Assembly: GCA_900104855.1 (NCBI GenBank)
Contig: FNSS01000001.1
Span: 4,216,001 to 4,280,000 of the forward strand
Direction: 5' to 3'
Source: Rhizobiales bacterium GAS188
Lineage (GTDB): Bacteria > Pseudomonadota > Alphaproteobacteria > Rhizobiales > Beijerinckiaceae
Length of the DNA: 64,000 nucleotides
Part shown: piece by piece, positions 1 through 8,315 of the stretch
Numbering within the stretch: position 1 is the stretch's first letter
Layout of the letters: each line of letters opens with the position of its first letter
Position numbers and translations under genes: made by a program
Notes under the pieces: model-generated
The model's database searches: none
Seen by the model: the letters and a program-made list of their open reading frames with translations, nothing else
Told to the model about the DNA's origin: nothing

Positions 1-736
1 GCAAGGCCGTGCCATCCAGCATCGCAGTGGCAAACGCCAGCACCGCATCGATCGCGCCGAAGAGGCCCGCATGGCCGGATGCGCCGCCGAGCGCGAAGGC
101 GTTCTCGTCATGCACCTCGCCGCGCAACATGCGGTCGCGCCACGTGCAGTATTCGGTGGTCGCGCAGGCATTGGGGTCGGGCGAGAAGGTGAAGCCGGAA
201 TCGAGCGGCTGCTGTCCGAGCGATTTGCGCGTCAGCCGCTCGATAGCGATGCCGAGCAGGATGAAATTGATATCGGAATAGACCGGTGGGCCTTGCCTCC
301 AGGCTCGCTGCAGAACGAAGGCCCGCAATGTCATTGGATCATGCCCATAGGTGTAAAGGGGCTCGACCGCCGGCAGGAATGTCTGATGGGTGAGGCATTG
401 GCGAATGGTGAGCGCACGCTCGGCTGCTTCGAGATCGTATTGCCGCAGATCCGGGATCAGTTCGCTCAGGGATTGGTCGAGGGCCAGCCGTCCTTCCTCG
501 GCGAGGCGCAGGATCGTCGTCGTCGTGAAGATCACCTTGGTGAGTGAAGCAAGGTCGAACACCGTCTCGCGCCGCATCACGATCGGCGCAGGCTCGACTT
601 GCGCTTGTCCGCTGCAGATGATCGCGCGCTCACCGAGCGCATCGGTGATGCCGAGCACGGCGCCCGGAATCCGCCCCTCCGCGATGGCCGCCTCGACGGG
701 CGCGAAGGCTCGAGCGGCAGCCGGCTCCAGCCTCAC
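1..736 (-). CDS. Serine hydrolase, beta-lactamase/class C family (partial, C-terminus off the window)
   Basis: Reading the minus strand from a GTG at 736 gives 245 residues running off the left edge. The class C beta-lactamase/esterase fold is shown by the SxxK nucleophile motif SLTK at residues 64-67 and a YSD triad near residues 153-155, in place of the usual YxN. A DENAxALGG-like segment with AGHAGLFG follows, as in penicillin-binding-protein-like esterases. An in-frame TGA lies just upstream of the GTG, so the start cannot be much earlier; no strong Shine-Dalgarno is visible. It is the last visible gene of the beta-oxidation operon, 34 bp after the crotonase gene. I infer an esterase or lactonase feeding the pathway rather than antibiotic resistance. 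The KTG-equivalent motif would lie outside the window. Confidence 0.8.
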   Translation of the reverse strand, partial: MRLEPAAARAFAPVEAAIAEGRIPGAVLGITDALGERAIICSGQAQVEPAPIVMRRETVFDLASLTKVIFTTTTILRLAEEGRLALDQSLSELIPDLRQYDLEAAERALTIRQCLTHQTFLPAVEPLYTYGHDPMTLRAFVLQRAWRQGPPVYSDINFILLGIAIERLTRKSLGQQPLDSGFTFSPDPNACATTEYCTWRDRMLRGEVHDENAFALGGASGHAGLFGAIDAVLAFATAMLDGTAL

Positions 737-770
737 CTGGCAGCCCGCTCAAGACGATGACGGCGAAAGC

Positions 771-1592
771 TCACTGCCCGGTGAAGCGCGGCGGGCGCTT
801 CTCGAAATAATGGGCCACCCCTTCCTTGAAATCATCGCTCTCGAAAGATGCGTACATCTCGGCGTCGGCGACTTTCCAGGACTCGGCGAGATCGCGGAAC
901 AGGTCGTCATAGACCTGGCGTTTCATCACCCCCGTCGAACGCGGCGAGGAATTCATGGCGAGCTCGCAGGCGATCTTGCGCGCCGCCTCGGCGAAGCCTT
1001 CGGCCGGCAGCAGATTGGCGAGGCCGAGCCGCGCCGCCTCGCCGCCGTCGATGACGCGTGCCGTGTAGAGGAGGTCGAGCGCCGGCATCAGGCCGATCAG
1101 CCGCGGCAGCATGAAGGACATGCCGTGCTCGGCGATCAGGCCGCGTTTGGCGAAGGCGGTCGTCACCTTGGCGCCAGGCGCGATGTAGCGCAGATCGGTG
1201 AACAGCACGAAGCAGAGGCCGATGCCGGCGACCGGGCCGTTGACGGCAGCGATGATCGGCTTCGGCAGGCGCAGCAGATAGCTGAAGCGCTGCTGGTAAT
1301 TGGCATCGATGCCGGCTGCAGGCTCGCCGGCGTCCGGATGGCGCCCCAAGGTGCCGCGTCGGCCGCTCTCGAGCGAGGCCTTCATCCGGTCGAGATCGGC
1401 GCCGGCGCAGAAGCCGCGGCCCGCACCGGTGACCAGGATGACGCGCACATCCGTATCGGCCGCAGCCATATCCATCGCGGCGCGCACCTCCTGCTCCATC
1501 ACTTGCGTCCAGGCGTTCAGCTTCTCCGGACGATTGAGCGTGATGGTCGCCACATGATCGGCGACCTCGTAGAGGATCTCGGTCGTCTGCAT
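771..1592 (-). CDS. Enoyl-CoA hydratase/isomerase (crotonase) family protein
   Basis: This 273-residue protein has the usual length of a stand-alone crotonase. The N-terminal half shows the fold's signature (TLNRPEKLNAW at about residues 18-28; GAGRGFCAGADL at 57-68, the CoA/oxyanion-hole region). The second oxyanion segment reads NGPVAGIGLCF, so the first canonical hydratase glutamate is absent. A glutamate remains in the GLIAEHG stretch near residue 155. This pattern fits an isomerase or a non-canonical hydratase better than a textbook enoyl-CoA hydratase. It follows the acyl-CoA dehydrogenase gene by 17 bp and is presumably co-transcribed with it. The start is the ATG at 1592; the longer open frame upstream is antisense noise inside the dehydrogenase gene. 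Confidence 0.88.
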   Translation of the reverse strand: MQTTEILYEVADHVATITLNRPEKLNAWTQVMEQEVRAAMDMAAADTDVRVILVTGAGRGFCAGADLDRMKASLESGRRGTLGRHPDAGEPAAGIDANYQQRFSYLLRLPKPIIAAVNGPVAGIGLCFVLFTDLRYIAPGAKVTTAFAKRGLIAEHGMSFMLPRLIGLMPALDLLYTARVIDGGEAARLGLANLLPAEGFAEAARKIACELAMNSSPRSTGVMKRQVYDDLFRDLAESWKVADAEMYASFESDDFKEGVAHYFEKRPPRFTGQ

Positions 1593-1609
1593 TGGCTCTG
1601 CCTTTTGCG

Positions 1610-2866
1610 TCACATCGTGCGCACGGTCGGATCGCCGCCGGTGCGGTGCGCATCCTGCGCGCCGTATTTGCGCAATTCGAGCTTGGCGATCTGATTGCGA
1701 TGCACCTCGTCGGGCCCGTCCACCATGCGCAAGGTGCGCGCATAGGCATAGGCGCGCGCCATCACCTTGTCGGTGAAGCCGCCGGCGCCGAAACCCTGGA
1801 TCGCCCAATCGATCACCTGGCAGGCCATGCTGCCGGCCGCGACCTTGATCGCCGCGATGTCGGCGCGCGCCTCCTTGTTGCCGACCGTGTCCATCTTGTA
1901 GGCGGCCTGCAGGGTCAGGAGCCGCGCCTGGTCGATCAGGATGCGCGATTCCGCGATACGCTCGAGCCAGACGCTCTGGGTGGCGATCGGGGCGCCGAAG
2001 GCAACGCGTTCCTTCAGGCGCCGGCAGAGACGCTCCAGAGCCCGCTCGGCGGCGCCGATGATGCGCATGCAGTGATGGATGCGGCCCGGCCCGAGGCGCC
2101 CCTGCGCGATCTCGAAGCCGCGCCCTTCGCCGAGCAGCATGTTTGTGGCCGGCACGCGCACATTGTCGAACTTCACCTCCATATGGCCGTGCGGCGCATC
2201 GTCGAAGCCGAAGATCGTCAAGGGCCGGATGATGGTGACGCCCGGATGGGGGAGGGGGCACAAGATCATCGACTGGCGCTTATGCGGGCTCGCATTGCCC
2301 GGATCGGTCTGTCCCATGACGATCAGGATGCGGCAGCGCGGATCGCCCGAGCCCGATGTCCACCATTTATGGCCGTTGATCACGTAGTCGTCGCCCTCGC
2401 GCTTGATCGAGGTCGCGATATTGGTGGCGTCGGAGGATGCGACGGCAGGCTCGGTCATGGCAAAGGCCGAGCGGATCTCGCCCTTCAGCAGGGGTTCCAG
2501 CCATTGCGCCTTCTGGGCCGGTGTGCCGTAGCGCACCAGCACTTCCATGTTGCCGGTGTCGGGGGCGCTGCAGTTGAAGACCTCGGAGGCCACGGGCGAG
2601 CGGCCCATGATCTCGGAGAGCGGCGCATATTCGAGATTGGTGAGGCCGGCGCCGAGCTCGCTCTCGGGCAGGAACAGGTTCCACAGCTTGGCCTGACGCG
2701 CCTTCGCCTTCAGCTCCTCCATCAGCGGCGGAATCTCGGTCCAGCGGGCCGCGCCCTCATGCTCGGTGTGGAGCTTCTCCTCGTTCGGATAGACATGCTC
2801 CTCCATGAAACCCAGGAGCTTGGATTGCAGCGCCTTGGTCTTGGGCGAATACTCGAAATCCATCAT
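1610..2866 (-). CDS. Acyl-CoA dehydrogenase, ACAD10/11 (LvaC)-like
   Basis: A 418-residue flavin-dependent acyl-CoA dehydrogenase. N-terminal helical domain at about residues 1-130; middle beta domain beginning with the FAD-contacting [16 protein letters not shown] at 134-149 and [10 protein letters not shown]-terminal helical domain ending in a [11 protein letters not shown] segment near residue 385 that contributes to FAD/dimer contacts. The MTEP...SSDATN and DGPDEVH signatures are those I associate with the ACAD10/ACAD11 branch. In mammals that domain is fused to an APH-like kinase; here the kinase is the immediately preceding gene (42-bp gap). By analogy with LvaC of Pseudomonas levulinate catabolism, it may act on 4-phosphoacyl-CoA. 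ATG start, with GGGAGC upstream. Confidence 0.92.
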   Translation of the reverse strand: MMDFEYSPKTKALQSKLLGFMEEHVYPNEEKLHTEHEGAARWTEIPPLMEELKAKARQAKLWNLFLPESELGAGLTNLEYAPLSEIMGRSPVASEVFNCSAPDTGNMEVLVRYGTPAQKAQWLEPLLKGEIRSAFAMTEPAVASSDATNIATSIKREGDDYVINGHKWWTSGSGDPRCRILIVMGQTDPGNASPHKRQSMILCPLPHPGVTIIRPLTIFGFDDAPHGHMEVKFDNVRVPATNMLLGEGRGFEIAQGRLGPGRIHHCMRIIGAAERALERLCRRLKERVAFGAPIATQSVWLERIAESRILIDQARLLTLQAAYKMDTVGNKEARADIAAIKVAAGSMACQVIDWAIQGFGAGGFTDKVMARAYAYARTLRMVDGPDEVHRNQIAKLELRKYGAQDAHRTGGDPTVRTM

Positions 2867-2873
2867 CTGCTCC

Positions 2874-2909
2874 CGTTGCTGTCTCGCGCGTCGTTGCTGT
2901 CTCGTTCGT
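2874..2909 (-). repeat. 18-bp tandem duplication directly after the kinase stop codon
   Basis: Two 18-bp units (forward strand 2874-2891 and 2892-2909) differ at two positions and share the 13-mer CGTTGCTGTCTCG. On the coding strand they begin immediately after the kinase TGA and end just before the Shine-Dalgarno of the acyl-CoA dehydrogenase gene. It is one of several short tandem duplications at gene ends in this window. Confidence 0.7.
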
Positions 2910-3970
2910 CAATCTTGGGCCCGCGCGGCGATCGCCCAGCCGGTCTGCGCCATCATGCGCACGCGCTCGCCCTGCTGGATGGCGGAGCTGTCCGCCGCAT
3001 TGCCGGCGAGGCCGCGCGCATAGACGCCCTGCACGATGGCGGCGATGCGGAAGAAGGCGAGCGCCTTGTAGAAGCTCCAATGCGGGATCTCGGGCCGCGA
3101 GGTGGCGCGCGCATAGGCGGCGAGCACCTCGTCTTCGCTCGGTATGCCGAGCCCCGCAAGACCGACGCCTTCGAGGCCGCCGCTCACGCCGGGCCCGCCC
3201 GGCGGCATGCTGTAGGCCATGCACAGATAGGCGAGGTCGGCGAGCGGGTCGCCGATGGTCGCGAGCTCCCAGTCGAGCACCGCGGCGAGACGCGGCTCGG
3301 CGGGTGCGATGATGGTGTTGCCGACCCGGTAATCGCCATGCACGATCGTCGAGTCCGCGCTCGCCGGCACTCGCGCTACGAGCCAGGCCGACAGCTTCTC
3401 CATCTCGGGGATGTCGTCGGTCCGCGACGCCGCATATTGCTTGGTCCAGCGGTCGATCTGGCGCGCCGCGTAATTGTCCGGCCGGCCGAAATCGCCCAAG
3501 CCCACCGCGCGCCAGTCGACTTTGTGCAAGGCGGCGAGCGTCTCGATCAGGGACCGGTAGATGGCGGCGCGATCGCCTGGAGCGATATCGGGAAGATCGG
3601 CGGTCGGGATGATGCGGCCGGCGACATGGCCCATCAGATAGAAGGGTGTGCCGACGATATCGGCGTCCTCGCACAGCACCAGCATCGGCGCGACCGGAAC
3701 CGCCGAGCCCGCGAGCGCCTTCTGCACCTTGTATTCGCGCTCGACCATATGGGCGGAGGCCAGCAGCTTGCCGGGCGGTTTCTTGCGCAGCACATAGGCG
3801 GCGTCCGGCGTCTCGATCAGGAAGGTCGGGTTCGACTGGCCGCCCTGGAACTGGCGGATCCTGGCGGGCCCGCGATAGCCCTCGACATGCAGGCCGAGAT
3901 AGCGGTCGAGCGCGCCAGCGTCGAGGCGGTGCTGCGGCAAGGGCTCGACCAGGACAGCCTGCGTGCTCAT
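2909..3970 (-). CDS. APH-family phosphotransferase (LvaA / ACAD10-11 kinase-like)
   Basis: This 353-residue protein has the aminoglycoside-phosphotransferase/choline-kinase fold. A glycine-rich region (QFQGGQSNPTF, about 40-50) precedes the invariant-lysine strand YVLRKKP (59-65). The catalytic loop is HGDYRVGN (211-218) and the metal-binding DWE starts at 233. In Pseudomonas the homologous LvaA phosphorylates 4-hydroxyacyl-CoA, and in mammals the equivalent domain is fused to the dehydrogenase as ACAD10/11. Its position inside a beta-oxidation operon, next to an ACAD10/11-type dehydrogenase, argues for acyl-CoA phosphorylation and against antibiotic inactivation. The ATG at 3970 is 7 bp after the SDR stop, so translation is probably coupled. 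Confidence 0.88.
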   Translation of the reverse strand: MSTQAVLVEPLPQHRLDAGALDRYLGLHVEGYRGPARIRQFQGGQSNPTFLIETPDAAYVLRKKPPGKLLASAHMVEREYKVQKALAGSAVPVAPMLVLCEDADIVGTPFYLMGHVAGRIIPTADLPDIAPGDRAAIYRSLIETLAALHKVDWRAVGLGDFGRPDNYAARQIDRWTKQYAASRTDDIPEMEKLSAWLVARVPASADSTIVHGDYRVGNTIIAPAEPRLAAVLDWELATIGDPLADLAYLCMAYSMPPGGPGVSGGLEGVGLAGLGIPSEDEVLAAYARATSRPEIPHWSFYKALAFFRIAAIVQGVYARGLAGNAADSSAIQQGERVRMMAQTGWAIAARAQD

Positions 3971-3977
3971 CGCGAGC

Positions 3978-4754
3978 TCAATCTCCCGAGCCGCCGATCG
4001 TGACCCCGCCATCGGCGACCAGGACCTGCCCGGTGACGAAGCGCGCCGCCGGCGAAGCGAGGAACACCGCGACGCCGGCGATGTCGATCGGATCGCCGAG
4101 GCGCCGCAACGGTGTCTCAGCCTCGCGCTTCTTGCGGGCCGTCTCGTTCTCCCACAGGGCACGGGCGAAATCGGTCTTGACGAGGCCCGGCGCGATGGCG
4201 TTCACGCAGATGCCGGATTTGCCCCATTCCACCGCGAGATTGCGCACCAGAGCCGTCTCCGCCGCCTTCGAGATGCCGTAGACGCCGAGCACCGGCGTGC
4301 CGCGGATGGCGGCGATCGAGGAGATGACGATGAAGCTCCCCTCCCGCCTCTCGGCGAGATGGGGACGTGCCAGCTGCGACAGCCACCACACCGCCTTCAC
4401 ATTGGTCGCCATGGTCTTGTCGAAGGCATCATCCGAGACATCCATCAGCGAGCCGTAGAATGGATTGACGGCCGCGTTGGCGACGCAGATGTCGAGACGC
4501 CCGTAATGCGACACGGTCTTGTCGACGAGGGCCGCGAGCTCCACCTTCGAGCCCGCATGGGCCGCCATGGCGATCGCCTCATGGCCTTCCGCCGCCAGCG
4601 CCTCGCGGACTTGCTCGCAAGCCTCGATCTTGCGCGAGGAGATCATCACCTTGGCGCCGGCCCGCGCCAATTCCTCGGCGATGGCGCGCCCGATGCCGCG
4701 CGAGGATCCGGTGACCAGCGCCACCTTGCCGGTGAGATCGAAGAGCTTGCTCAT
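3978..4754 (-). CDS. Short-chain dehydrogenase/reductase (SDR)
   Basis: A classical SDR of 258 residues. The cofactor motif TGSSRGIG is at 15-22, NAA at about 93-95, catalytic Ser in the VISS stretch near 145, Tyr159 and Lys163 in YGISK, and a C-terminal VADGG. The basic residue after the glycine-rich motif and the SSRK strand end (39-42) lean toward NADP(H), but this is not decisive. In the operon it sits between the thiolase (22-bp gap) and the kinase. An SDR also occurs in lva-type operons (LvaD), so a role in oxidising a hydroxyacyl intermediate is plausible but inferred. The substrate is unknown. Confidence 0.9.
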   Translation of the reverse strand: MSKLFDLTGKVALVTGSSRGIGRAIAEELARAGAKVMISSRKIEACEQVREALAAEGHEAIAMAAHAGSKVELAALVDKTVSHYGRLDICVANAAVNPFYGSLMDVSDDAFDKTMATNVKAVWWLSQLARPHLAERREGSFIVISSIAAIRGTPVLGVYGISKAAETALVRNLAVEWGKSGICVNAIAPGLVKTDFARALWENETARKKREAETPLRRLGDPIDIAGVAVFLASPAARFVTGQVLVADGGVTIGGSGD

Positions 4755-4775
4755 GCGCGACAGCTCCCGGGCCGC

Positions 4776-5960
4776 TCAGGCGATCTCGAAGAGGCCGGCC
4801 GCGCCCTGGCCGCCGCCGACGCACATGGTGACGACGACGTGCTTCGCCTTGCGCCGGCGTCCTTCGATCAGCGCATGGCCGGTGAGCCGCGCTCCCGACA
4901 TGCCGTAAGGGTGGCCGATAGCGATGGCGCCGCCATCGACATTGAGCTTCTCGGGATCGATGCCGAGCTTGTCGCGGCAATAGATGACCTGCACCGCGAA
5001 GGCCTCGTTCAGCTCCCACAGATCGATGTCGTCGACAGTGAGTCCATGGCGCTCGAGCAGGCGCGGCACCGCGTAGATCGGCCCGACGCCCATCTCGTCC
5101 GGCTCGCAGCCGGAAGCCACGAAGCCCTTGAACACACCGAGCGGCGCCAAGCCGCGCTGCTCGGCGAGCTTCTCGTCCATGAGGATCGAGAGCGAGGCGC
5201 CGTCGGAGAGCTGGCTGGCATTGCCGGCCGTGATGGTCATGCCCTCGCCGCGCACCGGCTTCAAGGCCGCGAGGCCTTCGGGCGTGGTGTCGGGACGGTT
5301 GCCCTCGTCCTTGGCGATCTTGATCTTCTCCTTGCGCGTCGCTCCGGTCGCCTTGTCGGTGACCACCATCTCGGTCTCGACCTCGATGATCTCTTCAGCG
5401 AAGCGCCCGCCCTGTTGGGCGGAGGCCGTGCGGCGCTGGCTCTCGAGGCCGTAGGCGTCCTGCGTCTCGCGCGAGATGCCGTAGCGCTTGGCCACCACCT
5501 CGGCCGTGTCGATCATCGGCAGATAGAGCTCGGGCTTCGTCGAAAGGATCGTCTCGTCGCGGCTGCGATAGGTATTGGCGTGCTCGTTCTGCACGAGGCT
5601 GATCGATTCCGCCCCGCCCGCCGCGGCGATCGGCACCCCGTCATGCATGATCGAGCGCGCCGCGACCGCAATCGCCTGCAGGCCCGAGCCGCATTGGCGG
5701 TCGATGGTGGTGCCGCCGATGCTCACCGGGAAGCCGGCACGGATCGCCGTCTGGCGCGCGAAATTGCCGCCGGTCGTGCCTTGCTGCATGGCGCAGCCCA
5801 GGACCACATCCTCGATCTCTCCGGGCTCGACCTTGGCGCGTTGCGTTGCGTGCCGCAGCGCGAGCGCGGCGAGCGTCGGGCCCGATGTGTCGTTGAAGGC
5901 TCCGCGATAGGCCTTGCCGATCGGCGTGCGGGCAGTCGAGACGATGACGGCGCGGCGCAT
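4776..5960 (-). CDS. Acetyl-CoA acyltransferase (thiolase)
   Basis: A thiolase of 394 residues, the normal family length. It starts [20 protein letters not shown]. The nucleophilic Cys90 is in IDRQCGSG, and the C-terminal signatures [12 protein letters not shown] and [10 protein letters not shown] supply the catalytic His and the second Cys. It catalyses thiolytic cleavage of 3-ketoacyl-CoA, the last step of the beta-oxidation cycle. It lies 19 bp after the stop of the FadB-like gene. The ATG at 5960 is preceded by GGAAGGGAAA, which is itself part of the second copy of a 17-bp duplication of the upstream gene's end. Longer in-frame extensions upstream would overlap the FadB-like gene and lack family similarity. 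Confidence 0.95.
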   Translation of the reverse strand: MRRAVIVSTARTPIGKAYRGAFNDTSGPTLAALALRHATQRAKVEPGEIEDVVLGCAMQQGTTGGNFARQTAIRAGFPVSIGGTTIDRQCGSGLQAIAVAARSIMHDGVPIAAAGGAESISLVQNEHANTYRSRDETILSTKPELYLPMIDTAEVVAKRYGISRETQDAYGLESQRRTASAQQGGRFAEEIIEVETEMVVTDKATGATRKEKIKIAKDEGNRPDTTPEGLAALKPVRGEGMTITAGNASQLSDGASLSILMDEKLAEQRGLAPLGVFKGFVASGCEPDEMGVGPIYAVPRLLERHGLTVDDIDLWELNEAFAVQVIYCRDKLGIDPEKLNVDGGAIAIGHPYGMSGARLTGHALIEGRRRKAKHVVVTMCVGGGQGAAGLFEIA

Positions 5961-5988
5961 GACTATTTCCCTTCCAAGACTATTTCCC
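5961..5988 (-). repeat. 17-bp tandem duplication containing the TAG stop codon
   Basis: On the minus strand the 11-mer GGGAAATAGTC occurs twice with a 17-bp period. The first copy carries the real stop of the FadB-like gene (TAG, 5980-5982). The second carries an out-of-frame TAG (5963-5965) and supplies the purine-rich ribosome-binding region of the thiolase gene. Confidence 0.85.
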
Positions 5989-8067
5989 GTCGTTGAAGCT
6001 CTTGCCTTCGGCTGCGAGCCGCGCCAGCAGCGGCGCTGGCGTGAAGCGCGGCCCATAGGTTTTCTCGTAGCCGTGCATCTTCTCGACCATGGTCTTGAGG
6101 CCGATCACGTCGGCTGACCACATCGGGCCGCCGCGCCAGGCCGGGAAGCCATAGCCGTTGACATAGACCGTATCGATGTCGCTGGCTCTCAGCGCGATGC
6201 CCTCGCCGAGCAGCTCGGCGCCCGCATTGACCAGCTGGAACAGCAGACGCTCGACGATCTCCTCATCCGAGATGGCGCGCCGCGCGATGCCCTGGCGCTT
6301 CGCCTCCTCGACATACATCGCTTCGACCTCGGGATCGGCCTTCGGCGTGCGGCTGCCCTTTTCGTAGATGTAGAAGCCGCGCCCGGTCTTCTGGCCGAAG
6401 CGGCCCATCTCGCAGATCTTGTCGTTCACGGCATATTGCATCTTGCGCTCGTTCGAGAGCGCGCGTTCCTGGCGGATGCGCCAGCCGACGTCGTTGCCGG
6501 CGAGATCACCCATCGCGAAGGGGCCCATGGCGAGGCCCCAATCGCTGATCGCCTTGTCGATCTGCGAGGGCGTCGCGCCTTCGAGGGCCAGTGCCTGCGC
6601 CTCCGGCCCGTAGCTTGCCAGCATGCGGTTGCCGATGAAGCCGTCGCAGACGCCGGCCAGCACCGCGATCTTGCCGATGCGCTTGGCGAGCCCCATCGCG
6701 GTCGCCACCGCATCCTTGTCGGATTTGGCGCCGCGCACCACTTCGAGCAGGCGCATGATGTTGGCCGGGCTGAAGAAGTGCATGCCGACCACGTCGCCCG
6801 GGCGCGAGGTCGCGAGCGCGATCTCGTCGACATCGAGCGTCGAGGTGTTGCTGGCGAGCACGGCGCCGGGCTTCGCGAGCCCGTCGAGCTTGCCGAACAC
6901 CTCCTTCTTGATCTTCATGCTCTCGAACACGGCCTCGATGATGAGATCCTTGTCCTTGAGGTCGTCGAGCGAGAGCGAGGGCGTGAGCCGCGCGAAACGC
7001 GCTTTCGCGTCGGTCTCACTCATGCGCCCGCGCGCCGCGGCCGACTCATAGGTCTCGCGCATCTTGGCGATGCCGCGATCGAGCGCCTCCTGCGCGGTCT
7101 CGACGACGGTGACCGGGATGCCCGCATTGGCGAAGCTCATGGCGATGCCTTGGCCCATAGTGCCGGCGCCGATCACGCCGACGCTCTCGACCTTGCGCGG
7201 CTTCACCTCGGGCCCGATATCGGGGATCACGGCGGCGGCGCGCTCGGCGAAGAAGACATGCCAGAGTGCTCTCGCCTCCGGGCTCTTATAGCAATGCATG
7301 AACAGCTCGAGCTCGCGCTGCATGCCCTCCGCGAAGGGCGTTTTGGTCGCGGCCTCGACCGCGTCGATGCAGGCGTTGGGGGCGACCTTGCCGCTCGGAT
7401 GACGGCCGAGCGAAGCGCGCTTCTTCTCGAAGAGGTCGGCTGGCGCGCTGCCGGCCGCGATCGGCGTCTCTGAGAGTCGGCGCGGCTTGGCGCCGCTGGC
7501 GATCAGCTCGCGCGCATAGGCGATCGCCTCCTCGACCAAGTCGCCTTTGGCGATGCGATCGACGAGGCCGGCCTTCTGCGCGGTCGCGGCGTCGATCGGA
7601 TTGCCGGAGACGATCATGTCGAGCGCCGCCGTCACCCCGACGGCGCGCGGCAGGCGTTGCGTGCCGCCGGCGCCCGGGATGAGGCCGATCTTGACCTCGG
7701 GCAAGCCCATCTTGGCCCCTTTGTCGGCGATCCGGTAATGGCAACCGAGCACGATCTCGAAGCCGCCCCCGAGCGAGGTGCCGTGCATGGCGGCGACGAC
7801 CGGTTTGCCCAAGGCCTCGATGTCATGGATGAGCTGGAAGAGCGGCGGCTGGCGCGGCGCCCCGCCGAACTCGGTGATATCGGCGCCGGCCGAGAAGCAG
7901 CGTCCCGCGCCGGTGATGACGACCGCGCGTATGCCGGCATCGGCGCCGAGCTCCTTGGCGGCATCCGAGAGGCCGCTCCGAACCGCCTGCGACAGGGCGT
8001 TGACGGGAGGATGGTCGATCGTCACCAGGGCGACATCGCCCGAACGCTTGATCTCGACGACAGCCAT
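5980..8067 (-). CDS. Bifunctional enoyl-CoA hydratase / 3-hydroxyacyl-CoA dehydrogenase (FadB/FadJ-like)
   Basis: This 695-residue fusion has the FadJ/peroxisomal-MFE order. The crotonase domain (about 1-190) has both catalytic glutamates, Glu104 in GGGFE and Glu124 in GLPE. It is followed by the NAD-binding 3-hydroxyacyl-CoA dehydrogenase domain with [11 protein letters not shown] at 297-307, and two C-terminal dehydrogenase domains ending in a GFPAWRGGP segment. It hydrates enoyl-CoA and oxidises the L-3-hydroxyacyl-CoA. The start is the ATG at 8067 because AAGGAGGA lies 6 bp upstream; the in-frame ATG further upstream has no such site. It is the first gene of the operon, so the promoter should lie in 8068-8250. 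Confidence 0.95.
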   Translation of the reverse strand: MAVVEIKRSGDVALVTIDHPPVNALSQAVRSGLSDAAKELGADAGIRAVVITGAGRCFSAGADITEFGGAPRQPPLFQLIHDIEALGKPVVAAMHGTSLGGGFEIVLGCHYRIADKGAKMGLPEVKIGLIPGAGGTQRLPRAVGVTAALDMIVSGNPIDAATAQKAGLVDRIAKGDLVEEAIAYARELIASGAKPRRLSETPIAAGSAPADLFEKKRASLGRHPSGKVAPNACIDAVEAATKTPFAEGMQRELELFMHCYKSPEARALWHVFFAERAAAVIPDIGPEVKPRKVESVGVIGAGTMGQGIAMSFANAGIPVTVVETAQEALDRGIAKMRETYESAAARGRMSETDAKARFARLTPSLSLDDLKDKDLIIEAVFESMKIKKEVFGKLDGLAKPGAVLASNTSTLDVDEIALATSRPGDVVGMHFFSPANIMRLLEVVRGAKSDKDAVATAMGLAKRIGKIAVLAGVCDGFIGNRMLASYGPEAQALALEGATPSQIDKAISDWGLAMGPFAMGDLAGNDVGWRIRQERALSNERKMQYAVNDKICEMGRFGQKTGRGFYIYEKGSRTPKADPEVEAMYVEEAKRQGIARRAISDEEIVERLLFQLVNAGAELLGEGIALRASDIDTVYVNGYGFPAWRGGPMWSADVIGLKTMVEKMHGYEKTYGPRFTPAPLLARLAAEGKSFNDGK

Positions 8068-8252
8068 GCATTCCTCCTTGCGGCCGCCACTGCCGATCGA
8101 CAAGCGCTGTCGGCACCGGCTGCGATGGCGGCTCTCTCATGCCTGTGATGAGGCGCTTCCCTTGCCGGACCTTCCGCCCGGCCTTCCCATCCGACTTATC
8201 AGCGCCGGCGGCGCTGCGCCAGAGCCACGATGCGAGCCCTTTGCCTGACGGT

Positions 8253-8299
8253 CGCGCGCTTCCTTTCTCCCGTTCTTGGCGGGAGAAAGGAAGCGCGCG
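8253..8299. repeat. Perfect 20-bp inverted repeat (family B palindrome)
   Basis: Arms 8253-8272 and 8280-8299 are exact reverse complements (starting CGCGCGCTTCCTTTCTCCCG) around a 7-nt loop. It lies 17 bp beyond the stop of the YcbK-like gene and could act as its bidirectional terminator, although no U-tract follows on either strand. The CTTTCTCCCG/CGGGAGAAAG core resembles the nested palindrome at 59276-59412, which suggests a dispersed intergenic repeat family. Confidence 0.85.
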
Positions 8300-8315
8300 C
8301 GAAGGCGACGATGGT

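Noticed and set aside
1-736. Antibiotic-resistance beta-lactamase
   Set aside because: The YSD triad and the position in a catabolic operon fit an esterase-type family member better; no signal peptide is visible at the start.
771-2261. Apparent fusion of the crotonase with an upstream 220-residue segment
   Set aside because: The upstream part is an out-of-frame reading of the acyl-CoA dehydrogenase gene; the crotonase start at 1592 aligns with the family.
2909-3970. Aminoglycoside phosphotransferase resistance gene
   Set aside because: The fold is shared, but the operon context and the adjacent ACAD10/11-type gene support acyl-CoA phosphorylation.
1592-5996. Long plus-strand open frames opposite the beta-oxidation operon
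   Set aside because: Compositional shadows: their sequence is Arg/His/Gly-rich with no domain signatures, and the opposite strand carries complete enzymes with all active-site residues.
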